Source of the DNA: JAABVY01 sp964627935
Lineage (GTDB): Bacteria; Zixibacteria; MSB-5A5; JAABVY01
Length of the DNA stretch: 64,000 nt
Assembly (NCBI GenBank): GCA_964627935.1
Contig: CAZVLB010000021.1
Span: 1 to 64,000 of the forward strand
Reading direction: 5' to 3'
Under the pieces are notes generated by a model that was not told where the DNA came from, made no database searches, and was given only the letters and a program-made list of their open reading frames with translations. Shown here in pieces: positions 39,202 through 47,923 of the stretch (positions within the stretch are counted from its first letter, which is position 1; each line of letters starts with the position of its first letter). Position numbers and translations under genes: made by a program.

Positions 39202-42036
39202 ATGGCTTTAATGTCCCGGACAGTGAAAGATTTCAGCAGGGTTTTCGATGCCCGTGAGGAACAGCTGAGCGAAATTCGCGAGTATATCCTCATGTGCCTC
39301 GAGGGCACAGCCTTCAACCAGAAAGAGCTCACCAGCATCCTCCTGGTGATCGAGGAGGCCTGCACCAATGTGATCCGTCATGCCTACCTGTATGGTCCGG
39401 GTAAGATCCGTATCGAGGTGTCATTAACTTATGATAAAGTCGAATTCCAGATTATCGATAGCGGGCGGGCATTTGATTTCGATGCGGCCGGTACGCCTGA
39501 TCTTGACCGGTATGTGGAAACAAGCCGTAAGGGTGGACTGGGATTATACCTGATTCGCAAGATCATGGATGAGGTGCAGTATTTCACCGTGCAGGGCGAG
39601 AATCGCCTCAGGCTGGTCAAGGAAATTCCGCGCCGTCAGGTGGTGCGCAGGTTCTTCCGAATGGAAGGCGTTTCGATCAGGAAGAAATTCGCCTTCTGGA
39701 TGACCGTGATATTGTCGGGCCTTGTGCTTATGATTTATTTCTATTTCGAGAATCGCACGACGGAAACATTGAAAAGCGAATTTCGAAACAAGATGTCGGA
39801 AACAGCCACCTCGGTCGCGTCTCATGCCCGGGATGATGTCGTTAATGATGTCGGTGATGCGGGCTTTTTGCTGACAGTCAATAATTTTATAAATCAGCAC
39901 AGCGATATCGAGTATGTGATCATAACCGGTCGTAATGATGATATCCTGGCCCATAGCGAAGACCTGAGCCTGCTTCATACTCAATATAAACACCCACCCA
40001 GGATCGATGCCAACAATTACGGAAATCCTCAGCGGCGCATGGTCGATGGCAAAGGGATATATCATTACATAGAACCGATTTATCAGAATAATCCTGCGCG
40101 CGGTCTGGCGATTGTCGGTTATTCCACTGAAAAACTTAATAAGGAAATTACAAGTGCACGGCGCGGCATTTTTATAATAGCATTGATCAGCTATGTGCTC
40201 GGTATCCTGGCAGTGTCGCTTTTGTCAAATTATTTCGTGAAGCCGATTCAGAAGCTGACCGATGGCGTCAAGAAAATCGGTTCCGGCGATATCGATATGA
40301 AACTGCCGGTGGAGGGTGTGGATGAGTTCTCAGAGATTGCTCATGCTTTCAATGAGATGACCAAGAAAATCAAGATCGCCCAGAAAAATATTGTCGAGCA
40401 GGAACGTCTGCATAAAGAGATGCAGGTTGCACAGGAGATCCAGCATACGCTCTTGCCCAAACATTTCCCCGATATCGAGGGCTATGATATCGCCACGATA
40501 TACCGTGCCGCCAAGGATGTGGGCGGTGATTATTTCGACTTTGTCTGGGTTGATGAAAATACGCTGGGTATTGTTGTTGCCGATGTCTCCGGTAAAGGAG
40601 TTCCGGGATCCCTGGTCATGACCATGATCCGTACCGCTATTCGTCTGGAGGCGCGCGGCAATCGTTCGGCGGTCGATATCTTGACGCGGGTAAATGATTT
40701 CGTGACCGAGGATGTCAAGAAGGGCATGTTCGTGACGATCTTTTTGGTGGTGCTGGATTCGATCAACCGCAAGATATCGTTTGCCTCGGCCGGCCACAAC
40801 CCGATGGTGCTCTATCGTCATGATGAGGATAAAACATATTTCCTCAATCCGCGCGGAATTCCGCTGGGAATTCAACTTCCGGAAAATGTCACTTTCGATG
40901 ATTCGATTGAGGCTGAATCGATCAAGCTCAAAAAGGATGATATTCTGGTTGTCTATACCGATGGTATCACGGAAGCGATGAACAAGAAGCGCGAGCAGTT
41001 CGGTATGAATCGTTTTCTGGAGTTCATCAAGAACTACAGCTTCCTGACCCCGGAGGAATTTGCCGCCAAGCTGGATGAAGAGGTAATAGAATTTACCGAG
41101 GGCGCGCCGCAAAATGATGATATTACGCTGGTGGCGATCAAAGAAAAGGTCATGGCCGATGAATATTTCGTTCAACGGCGCAAGAAGCTTCTGGACCTGG
41201 TTGAGACTGAAGGCAAGTCTGTCAAGGATGCCTGCCGCGAGATGAAGGTCTCGACATCGACCTATTACAAATATAAAAAACGGTTTGAGCAGTTTGGCCT
41301 GGAGGGTTTGAAAAATAAGGATTTACGCAGTGATTCCGAGCCCCGTCAATTCTCCTATGAAGAGCGTTCCAAGCTGCTCGAGATCATCAAGGAACATCCC
41401 GAATTCGGACCAAAACGCCTGAAAGAGGAGCTTGAATCCGGCGATTACGGCGATTTCCAGGTTGATGAGCGATTGCTGTATGAGGAGCTGGTGCGCCTTA
41501 GATTAAACAACAGCCGTCTCAGGCTCGAATTCGCGGCACGCAGCGGGCAGGGGCTGTCCTCGCGGCAGAAAGAGCTTCTGGCCGAGGAGTCCAAGAAATA
41601 CAAGGAAAAGATTGCCCGGGACAAGCAGAAATATCTGGAGAAACTGGATGCCGCCCATGCCCCTGCAGGCAATGGCAAGGGCAAGATCGCCGAGTTTATC
41701 GATAACCTGGCCGGCGCCGGTATTCCGCAGGAAGAGATCCAGGAAATGATGGATATGTTCAGCGATTTGGAGGACAATGTTGATGAGGCTACTGCGCTGA
41801 AGCTTCTGGAGCGAATGTCCAAACGTGTCAACCAGATTGAGCTGGATATGTCATCGGATAAAGTGCTTGATCAATCGCGCTTCAAGGGCCAGGATCTGGC
41901 CGGTTGGAAGAAGGTGGCGGACAAAGGTATAGACCTGAATTCGCTTGACAATGAGGAAGAATCAGATAGTTTCACTTTTGAGGAATTAGCCAAAAGGTTA
42001 GAGAAAGAATCAGACAAAGACAATAAAGATGGTTAA
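39202..42036 (+). CDS. Fused anti-sigma kinase, membrane sensor, PP2C phosphatase and HTH protein
   Basis: This protein has 944 residues. In order: an RsbW/SpoIIAB-type ATPase domain (about 1-150; LVIEEACTNVIRHAY, IDSGRAFDF, KGGLGLYLIRK), a membrane segment (165-182), an extracytoplasmic sensor domain (about 185-320), a second membrane segment (322-345), HAMP (346-395), and an RsbU/SpoIIE PP2C phosphatase (405-648; GGDYFDF, ADVSGKG, YTDGITEA, NDDITLV). A homeodomain-like HTH follows (656-706; SVKDACREMKVSTSTYYKYKK), then a second HTH (717-778), then a coiled tail. Kinase and phosphatase for a STAS antagonist are normally separate proteins, so this fusion is unusual. An alternative start is at 39211. 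Confidence 0.88.
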   Translation: MALMSRTVKDFSRVFDAREEQLSEIREYILMCLEGTAFNQKELTSILLVIEEACTNVIRHAYLYGPGKIRIEVSLTYDKVEFQIIDSGRAFDFDAAGTPDLDRYVETSRKGGLGLYLIRKIMDEVQYFTVQGENRLRLVKEIPRRQVVRRFFRMEGVSIRKKFAFWMTVILSGLVLMIYFYFENRTTETLKSEFRNKMSETATSVASHARDDVVNDVGDAGFLLTVNNFINQHSDIEYVIITGRNDDILAHSEDLSLLHTQYKHPPRIDANNYGNPQRRMVDGKGIYHYIEPIYQNNPARGLAIVGYSTEKLNKEITSARRGIFIIALISYVLGILAVSLLSNYFVKPIQKLTDGVKKIGSGDIDMKLPVEGVDEFSEIAHAFNEMTKKIKIAQKNIVEQERLHKEMQVAQEIQHTLLPKHFPDIEGYDIATIYRAAKDVGGDYFDFVWVDENTLGIVVADVSGKGVPGSLVMTMIRTAIRLEARGNRSAVDILTRVNDFVTEDVKKGMFVTIFLVVLDSINRKISFASAGHNPMVLYRHDEDKTYFLNPRGIPLGIQLPENVTFDDSIEAESIKLKKDDILVVYTDGITEAMNKKREQFGMNRFLEFIKNYSFLTPEEFAAKLDEEVIEFTEGAPQNDDITLVAIKEKVMADEYFVQRRKKLLDLVETEGKSVKDACREMKVSTSTYYKYKKRFEQFGLEGLKNKDLRSDSEPRQFSYEERSKLLEIIKEHPEFGPKRLKEELESGDYGDFQVDERLLYEELVRLRLNNSRLRLEFAARSGQGLSSRQKELLAEESKKYKEKIARDKQKYLEKLDAAHAPAGNGKGKIAEFIDNLAGAGIPQEEIQEMMDMFSDLEDNVDEATALKLLERMSKRVNQIELDMSSDKVLDQSRFKGQDLAGWKKVADKGIDLNSLDNEEESDSFTFEELAKRLEKESDKDNKDG

Positions 42037-42769
42037 AATTGCGGTAATGACCTCTAAGGGAGGAACCGGCAAGACTACCACGGCCATAAATCTGGGGCAT
42101 TGCCTGGCGCTTTCCGGCAAGAAGGTTTTGATAATCGACTGCGACAGTCAGGGTAATGTTGCCATGGCATTCGATGAGCGGCCCCAAAAAGGGCTGGCCG
42201 AATTGCTTCTGACCGGCGAGGTGGAAATTGCCAAGGTCCGCACCAATCTCTACCTGATCGATTCGGGCGGCAAGCGCCTGGTCGAATCGGAAATGGTCAT
42301 GAGCCGTCAGCAGGATCGAGAACTGCGCATGAAGCAGGTTTTCGAGCGGCTGGTCGGATCGGATTTCGTGATCTGTGACTGTCCGCCCACGATCAACCTG
42401 ATCAATATCAATGCGCTCAATTATTGCGATCATGTGATCATCCCGGTCTCGATGGATTATTTTGCTGCCGAAGGTGCCAAAAAGACATTGGGGTTGATTG
42501 CCGAAATCGAGGAAAAGATCGGACATAAAGTGAATGTGATGGGTATCCTGGCCACTTTTTTCGACAAGCGCACGAAGATCTCCGATCGCGTTTATGATCA
42601 GCTCGTGAATGAATTCGGTGAGAAAGTTTTCGTAACCCGTATCAGGATAAATACACAGATAAAAGAAGCTCAGGAAAATCATAAGACAATCTTTGAATAT
42701 GCGCCCTATTCACATGGCGCACTCGACTATTTCCTGTTGACAAAGGAAATCGCCAACGGTCATCGCTGA
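42029..42769 (+). CDS. ParA/MinD-type ATPase
   Basis: This 246-residue deviant-Walker ATPase has the Walker A motif KGGTGKTT (residues 10-17), with the signature lysine at K10, then IDCDSQGN, and Walker B FVICDCPPT. Such proteins position DNA, chemoreceptor arrays or other cargo by ATP-driven dimer cycling. No parB-like gene or parS-like site is visible beside it. Its start overlaps the end of the fusion kinase/phosphatase gene by eight bases and a STAS gene follows, so I infer that it positions or gates that signalling complex rather than segregating a replicon. Confidence 0.93.
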   Translation: MVKIAVMTSKGGTGKTTTAINLGHCLALSGKKVLIIDCDSQGNVAMAFDERPQKGLAELLLTGEVEIAKVRTNLYLIDSGGKRLVESEMVMSRQQDRELRMKQVFERLVGSDFVICDCPPTINLININALNYCDHVIIPVSMDYFAAEGAKKTLGLIAEIEEKIGHKVNVMGILATFFDKRTKISDRVYDQLVNEFGEKVFVTRIRINTQIKEAQENHKTIFEYAPYSHGALDYFLLTKEIANGHR

Positions 42770-42792
42770 CCTTGAGTCTCTGGAGAAATAGC

Positions 42793-43497
42793 ATGGATGA
42801 AATCAGAATATCGCTGGATACAACCGGCAATGAAAATGAAATCTCGATAGTGCGTGTTGACGGTGTAATAGATACCATGACCGCCAGCGAACTTGAAAAG
42901 GTGATGAACAAACTTTTGGAACAGTCACGTTATAATATTATCATCGACCTGGGCGGGGTGGATTATATCTCCTCGGCCGGCTGGGGTATCTTTATTTCCA
43001 ATATTCGTGAGATCAGGCAGCACAGCGGTGACCTGAAGCTGGCCAAGATGATCCCCAATGTGTATGAGATTTATGAACTGCTCGAGTTCGATTCGATCCT
43101 GCCCGCATTCGATAATGTCGAACGGGCCCGCTCCGATTTCAACCTGGAGGATTACAACGCTGAAAGTGCCGCAAATAATCCCGGATCATCGGTTGCCACG
43201 GAGGTCCTGGAAGAAAAGAAAGTAAAAACTGAAAAGATAGAAAAACCGGCAGACCCGGCAAATATAGCGAAAGAAGAGCCCAGGGAAAAACCGTTATCGG
43301 CTGGAAAAAGCGATGAGGAGAGAGTCCTGGCCCTGGCTACGGATGATCCCTTCCTGTCTATCAGGGAGATGAAAAAAATTCTCAACACCCAGGCCGACGG
43401 CCAGAATAAGCTTGGCTGGTGGCGGATTCGTAAGATCCTGAAGAAAAGTGATCTTCTCTCGAAGAAGAAGAGATTTCGCTACGCCCGTGATCATTAG
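42793..43497 (+). CDS. STAS anti-sigma antagonist-like protein with C-terminal HTH
   Basis: This protein has 234 residues. The ATG at 42793 follows GGAG at seven bases. Residues 1-117 are a STAS domain with the conserved phosphorylation loop VDYISSAGWGIF (S60/S61), the target for RsbW-type kinases. A charged linker (about 120-180) leads to 182-234 (DDPFLSIREMKKIL, then LGWWRIRKILKKSDLL and a basic end). This aligns without gaps to the second HTH of the fusion protein (about 731-780). The pattern resembles N-terminal DNA-binding domains of IS481/IS3-type transposases. A DNA-binding STAS protein is unusual. Confidence 0.85.
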   Translation: MDEIRISLDTTGNENEISIVRVDGVIDTMTASELEKVMNKLLEQSRYNIIIDLGGVDYISSAGWGIFISNIREIRQHSGDLKLAKMIPNVYEIYELLEFDSILPAFDNVERARSDFNLEDYNAESAANNPGSSVATEVLEEKKVKTEKIEKPADPANIAKEEPREKPLSAGKSDEERVLALATDDPFLSIREMKKILNTQADGQNKLGWWRIRKILKKSDLLSKKKRFRYARDH

Positions 43498-43534
43498 GCA
43501 GGCGTAGCCAAATTCCCGGGGGGGAGGATAGAAT

Positions 43535-45271
43535 ATGTTCGAGTTGCAGGCCTCTGTTATGGTTCTGATACTGGGGCTGGGGCTTTGCTGTCTGGCTCTT
43601 ATCGCGATTATAGTCGTCCTCTACATGAAACTGTCTCCATCAGGCCGCAAAGAGCCGAAGGCCGATGAGAGCGAAATACGACGTATCTATTTTGAGATTC
43701 ATGAATCACTCCAGGAGGCAATAGCGGGCGGCAACCGCTTTCGCCATTGCGCGGCGGAGTACAATAATTCTATCACCGGCAAATTCGGTATCTCCAGGCT
43801 GGTAATTTATGTTTACAGCCGCAATCGCTATAACCCGATTATCTGGCACAATATAGAATTCAAGGGTATCAATAAGCTGTTTTTCGCTGCGGGATCAGAG
43901 ACCGCAAAAAAACTAAGCACTACCGGGCAGCCGATATCTTTTGACCAGGAACCCCCGCATGGCAATATCGGGCGTCTGATGTACGAGAAAGTCGGCCTCA
44001 AGTACGCCTTTCCGATTATTTACGGCAAGCGTCTGTTTGGGTTGGTGCTGATGTCGGACAGCAGTATCTTCCCCATGGATCGGCTGGCACCGTATATACT
44101 GGCATTAACGGATCAACTGGCATTGGCGTATGAACTTCTCAAGCGTGGCAAAGCACAGAAGGTTCGTCTTAATCCCGAACCGGTCGAAAGGGCCACTGAC
44201 AACCACCAGCAGCGATCTCACATCGGCGCGGAATGTCCCTCCTGCCAGCCTCTTATTGATGCCAATAATTTGCTTTTGCGTGAATATAATATCGGCCAGC
44301 TGTTGCAGAAGTTTCTGGACATTATCAACAGGCATCTCGATCCTGCTTTTGCGTTCCTGCATCTGCCGGAGGCTAAGCACGGCAACCTGATGATCGCACA
44401 TGCGACAAACAATCTTCCCGGCCAGCTGAGCAACCATCGAATAAAGCCGGGTGACGCGCTGGTAAAGATTCTTTCACGTGACCACGGCGTTCATCGCATG
44501 AAACATATCGAAGAAGTTATCGGCCTCGAGCCGACAGTCAGGCTCCTGTCTGAGGCGGGATGCCGTCTGATTGCCTCGATGTCCCTGCCCGGTCATCAGG
44601 TCGGCTTTCTGGGTATGGGCGAAATTAAAAGTCAGAGCAGAGATTATACCCAGGATGAAATAAATATCATATCATCGCTGTGCCAGACGCTCAGGCTGAC
44701 CATGGAGAACATACATCAATTCCGCAAGATCGAGGAAATGTCCTACACCGACAGTATGACCGGGCTGTATAATTACCGTTACTTTTACAAGCGCCTGGGG
44801 GAGGAAATCCTGCGTGCCAGACGTTTTGAAAGATCGCTGGCGCTGGTGATATTCGATATCGATGAATTCAAGGTAATCAATGACAGCTATGGCCATCAGA
44901 CAGGCGACTTTATCCTCAAACAGCTGGGCAAATTGATGCATGAGAGCGTGCGCTCGATCGATATCGTATCACGCTATGGCGGTGAGGAGTTCTGCATGAT
45001 AATGCCGGAAACGGATCGTGAATCCTGCGCCCAGTTTATGGAAAGGCTGCGTGTTAAGATTGCATCCTACAGTTTCAAGAACCGCAACTCCGATGAATCG
45101 CTGAATATCAGCGTAAGTATGGGAGGGGCGATTTATCCTGACGATGCACCCCGTATCGACAGGCTCATTTATTGCGCGGATATGGCTATGATGGAATCCA
45201 AGAAGACGGGCAGAAATAAGATTAACCTGTATAATCCCAGTTTCAAGGATTCAGGCACACGGCAGGACTAA
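43535..45271 (+). CDS. GAF-GGDEF diguanylate cyclase
   Basis: This protein has 578 residues. One N-terminal membrane anchor (about 9-33) is followed by GAF-like sensory regions (about 55-210 and 240-395). The GGDEF domain (about 405-570) has the active loop GGEEF at 482-486 and an RxxD product-inhibition site at 473-476 (RSID), so it should make cyclic di-GMP under feedback control. GGGGGGAGGAT precedes the ATG. It is the last gene of the operon, and its stop overlaps the stop of the convergent DUF362 gene, next to the exopolysaccharide cluster that c-di-GMP commonly controls. Confidence 0.93.
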   Translation: MFELQASVMVLILGLGLCCLALIAIIVVLYMKLSPSGRKEPKADESEIRRIYFEIHESLQEAIAGGNRFRHCAAEYNNSITGKFGISRLVIYVYSRNRYNPIIWHNIEFKGINKLFFAAGSETAKKLSTTGQPISFDQEPPHGNIGRLMYEKVGLKYAFPIIYGKRLFGLVLMSDSSIFPMDRLAPYILALTDQLALAYELLKRGKAQKVRLNPEPVERATDNHQQRSHIGAECPSCQPLIDANNLLLREYNIGQLLQKFLDIINRHLDPAFAFLHLPEAKHGNLMIAHATNNLPGQLSNHRIKPGDALVKILSRDHGVHRMKHIEEVIGLEPTVRLLSEAGCRLIASMSLPGHQVGFLGMGEIKSQSRDYTQDEINIISSLCQTLRLTMENIHQFRKIEEMSYTDSMTGLYNYRYFYKRLGEEILRARRFERSLALVIFDIDEFKVINDSYGHQTGDFILKQLGKLMHESVRSIDIVSRYGGEEFCMIMPETDRESCAQFMERLRVKIASYSFKNRNSDESLNISVSMGGAIYPDDAPRIDRLIYCADMAMMESKKTGRNKINLYNPSFKDSGTRQD

Positions 45272-46356
45272 GCCATCTGTTTGTACTGATCAAAGAGTTT
45301 GCCCCACCTGGTTTGTGAAAATTTCCTGATGATGGACTTTCCGACAGTCGGATACCAGAAGTAATCATGATAGACATTCGATGCAAATGGCGCCCATACG
45401 ACCAGGGGTGAATGCAGGGCAATTTTTTCCAGAAAACGAAGCGGCCCCTTGCGCAGCATCTGATCTCCCCAGATAACGAGGCTTTTCTTGACCTCGAAAC
45501 CGAAATTGACATCACTGACATCCTCGCCGACAATCTCGATATCCTTCAGATCGGCCACACCCAGTTCACGCTCATGGCACATCTTAAGGTAGGGTATGGA
45601 CATCGGATCGAAGCCCATCATATGCGCGGCAACGGCATCGATGGCTACCTGGTCGAATGAGGCCAGGATAAAGTCCTTGACCTTCGGTTCCATTGTGCGC
45701 GGCCCGGCGCCGTCGCCACAAACCGTGCCATCCATAACCGCGAAAATTGAAGGATGCAACTCTTTCTGCATCAGCATCAGATCGACCAGCACCTCATGCA
45801 TATATTTATGCGCATAATGGCGCACCTCTTTTAAAAGTCCGCCAAATGAATTCTTGATCGCACCCGTAGTGGTGGAATGGCCGTGGGTTTTGACCGTTGG
45901 CAGATGAATTATTTGACGGCCGATATACATCTGCGGAACTTCTATGCCATCAGGAAAGATCTCATTTAGCTTGAGCAGTTTGGACTTGAATTTATAGACT
46001 GTCCAGTCCACCTCGGGCAGGGCGGTGAAACTCGCATCATACTTTTTCAGGACCGGACCCCACAGATTGTTTTCACATCCTTTATGCGGATTGGTTACGA
46101 CTGTCTTGTTCTCGAGCGGATAAAGCTTCGAGAAATCATAACCGTCATCTTGCATGGTCTTGAGCACGCCCTCGAGCTGCCAGGGTTGAGACGAACAGGC
46201 CGGGAAATACTTGGTCCAGGAAAGATTCAGCTTAAGAATGGTCTCTTTTTCTTTGCTGATGCCGTTCTGGTAGTCCGCTTTATGCATCAGCTCCGCGTAA
46301 TCAGAGAGGATGCTTTCCGGTTCGGTCTTTAAGACAACTACTTTTGATGATGCCAT
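45268..46356 (-). CDS. DUF362 domain protein
   Basis: This protein has 362 residues; I prefer the ATG at 46356 to an upstream TTG at 46368. The sequence follows DUF362: an N-terminal KPNLS-like block (ILKLNLSWTK), a central HLPTVKTHGHSTTTGAIKNSFGG block, then FAVMDGTVCGDGAGPR and DQVAIDAVAAHMMGFDP. Family members often end with ferredoxin-like 4Fe-4S motifs, which this one lacks. The function of the family is not settled; links to radical or anaerobic redox processes are proposed. It is the last gene of the exopolysaccharide operon. Confidence 0.85.
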   Translation of the reverse strand: MASSKVVVLKTEPESILSDYAELMHKADYQNGISKEKETILKLNLSWTKYFPACSSQPWQLEGVLKTMQDDGYDFSKLYPLENKTVVTNPHKGCENNLWGPVLKKYDASFTALPEVDWTVYKFKSKLLKLNEIFPDGIEVPQMYIGRQIIHLPTVKTHGHSTTTGAIKNSFGGLLKEVRHYAHKYMHEVLVDLMLMQKELHPSIFAVMDGTVCGDGAGPRTMEPKVKDFILASFDQVAIDAVAAHMMGFDPMSIPYLKMCHERELGVADLKDIEIVGEDVSDVNFGFEVKKSLVIWGDQMLRKGPLRFLEKIALHSPLVVWAPFASNVYHDYFWYPTVGKSIIRKFSQTRWGKLFDQYKQMA

Positions 46357-46380
46357 GTTACTTATCAAGCTCCATTTAAA

Positions 46381-47211
46381 TCAGGTCAATTTGAAGACAT
46401 CTTTAATAGGGCCGAATTCAAATTTTTGCAACAGTTTTCTGAGTTTTTTTTCGGTAGTCTTCAGGTTAGTATAATGTCTTATGCGGCTTTTGGTTCCAAC
46501 ATCCTGACGGGGCTGATTGTGATCGATTTCCCAGGGATGGAAGTAGATAACCGCCGGAAAGCCCTGGCTGTTGAGTTTGCGGATACCCCAGTTAGTGAAC
46601 CATTGCGGAAACATGCGCAGATATCCGCCGCCGCCGAATCCAAAATTTTTACCGAGTATTTTGACCGTGGAGGGCGGAATCTCCATCAGTTCCCTGCCGT
46701 TGCCGGCGTTAATTTTATGCGCAAATCGTGGTGATTTGGGACTGCCGTAAATATCATGGGCTACCGGAAAGACAGAGGAATCGTATTCAAAGCCGCATTC
46801 GGCCAGGATTTCCCAGACCCATTGATGTTCCGGCTTGATCGAGAATGAAGGTGCACGGTATCCGCAGATGGGCACATCACAGCCTTTACGAATGGCCTCG
46901 ATTGATTTGAGGGTGTCCTCTTTGAATTCCTCGGGAGTCATTTTATAGATGAGTTTGTGAGCATAGCTGTGCGAGCCTATCTCATGGCCATTGGAATGCA
47001 GGTGATCGACAATCTCCGGAAATTTTTCAGCCACCCATCCGAGCACGAAGAAAGTTGCCTTGACATTGTAGTCATTTAGAATTTCCAGGGTATGCACGAT
47101 GTTGGTGAGCACGCGCGTTTTCTGGTGCTCCCAGGTCTGGATGGGATACTTTTTGTTAAATGCTTCTACGCAGAACCAGTCTTCGACATCGATAGTAATG
47201 GCATTGAGCAT
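46381..47211 (-). CDS. Polysaccharide deacetylase, DUF3473 (XrtA-system) type
   Basis: This 276-residue NodB-fold deacetylase opens NAITIDVEDWFCVEAF, with the catalytic aspartate pair region, then HEIGSHSYAHKL (the metal HxxxH), GYRAPSFSI and the closing PAVIYFHPWEIDHNQPR. The DUF3473 tail marks the subgroup found in exosortase (XrtA/PEP-CTERM) exopolysaccharide loci. It removes N-acetyl groups from hexosamine polymers. It lies six bases after the tyrosine-kinase gene. No exosortase gene is visible in the window. Confidence 0.92.
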   Translation of the reverse strand: MLNAITIDVEDWFCVEAFNKKYPIQTWEHQKTRVLTNIVHTLEILNDYNVKATFFVLGWVAEKFPEIVDHLHSNGHEIGSHSYAHKLIYKMTPEEFKEDTLKSIEAIRKGCDVPICGYRAPSFSIKPEHQWVWEILAECGFEYDSSVFPVAHDIYGSPKSPRFAHKINAGNGRELMEIPPSTVKILGKNFGFGGGGYLRMFPQWFTNWGIRKLNSQGFPAVIYFHPWEIDHNQPRQDVGTKSRIRHYTNLKTTEKKLRKLLQKFEFGPIKDVFKLT

Positions 47212-47217
47212 ATCTGT

Positions 47218-47922
47218 TTACCCGCGGGAAGCGTAATGATAACCGTAGTATTTGTGATTGAAGTAGTAGGGCAGGGCCTGCTTGACATTATTCAGGACCA
47301 CACCCAGGAGCCTTGCCCCGGACTGCGAGATCAGGTCGCGGGCACGGGTGACAACCTCTTTCGGAGTTGCGCCGGCCTTTACCACCAGGCAAATACCATC
47401 GACTTCATTGGCCAGAATAAGCGGATCGGAGACCGGTATAACCGGAGCCGAATCGACAATCACCAGATCGTAATAAAAGCGCGCCGCTTCAAAAAATGCC
47501 GGCAGGGTTGGGGAATCGAAAAGCTCGGTGGGATTTTTGATCTCCTTACCCGAAGTTATGATATCCAGTTTCTCGACATGAGTCTTTTTGATACATTCCT
47601 CAAGCTTGGCGCCGTTTTTAATTATATCGGAAAGCCCCATTTTCTGGCTGACACCATAGATTTTATGTACCACCGGGCGGCGCAGGTCGGCATCCACCAG
47701 GAGAGTCTTGCGCGGCCTGTGTATCGCCGCGGTCAGGCTCAAAAATGAGGATACTGTGCTTTTTCCCTCGCCTATGGTCGATGATGTTACCAGGAATGTC
47801 TTGCCGCCTTCCGGCAACGCATTATTGTTTGTCAGGTTGTACAAAAGACGCCTGAATTCCGTACCGACCGGAGATTCGGGATTATAGGTGTCAAAAATAT
47901 TTTTGTATTTTCCGTCTTTCAT
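47218..47922 (-). CDS. CpsD/CapB-type bacterial tyrosine kinase
   Basis: This 234-residue cytosolic P-loop kinase has the Walker A motif TSSTIGEGKSTVS, Walker A' LLVDADLRRP and Walker B LVIVDSAPV. A tyrosine-rich C terminus (YYFNHKYYGYHYASRG) is the expected autophosphorylation cluster. It cycles phosphorylation to control polysaccharide chain length together with the Wzz-like partner at 49045. AAAGGGATAAG precedes the ATG. Confidence 0.92.
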   Translation of the reverse strand: MKDGKYKNIFDTYNPESPVGTEFRRLLYNLTNNNALPEGGKTFLVTSSTIGEGKSTVSSFLSLTAAIHRPRKTLLVDADLRRPVVHKIYGVSQKMGLSDIIKNGAKLEECIKKTHVEKLDIITSGKEIKNPTELFDSPTLPAFFEAARFYYDLVIVDSAPVIPVSDPLILANEVDGICLVVKAGATPKEVVTRARDLISQSGARLLGVVLNNVKQALPYYFNHKYYGYHYASRG

Positions 47923-47923
47923 C

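Noticed and set aside
40330..41175. 281-residue minus-strand open frame inside the fusion kinase/phosphatase gene
   Set aside because: It is an antisense shadow of the conserved PP2C domain, rich in His and Ile, with no independent support.
42029..42769. ParA as evidence for a plasmid or replication origin
   Set aside because: No ParB, parS-like repeats, DnaA boxes or rep gene are seen, and rRNA and tRNA genes argue for the chromosome.
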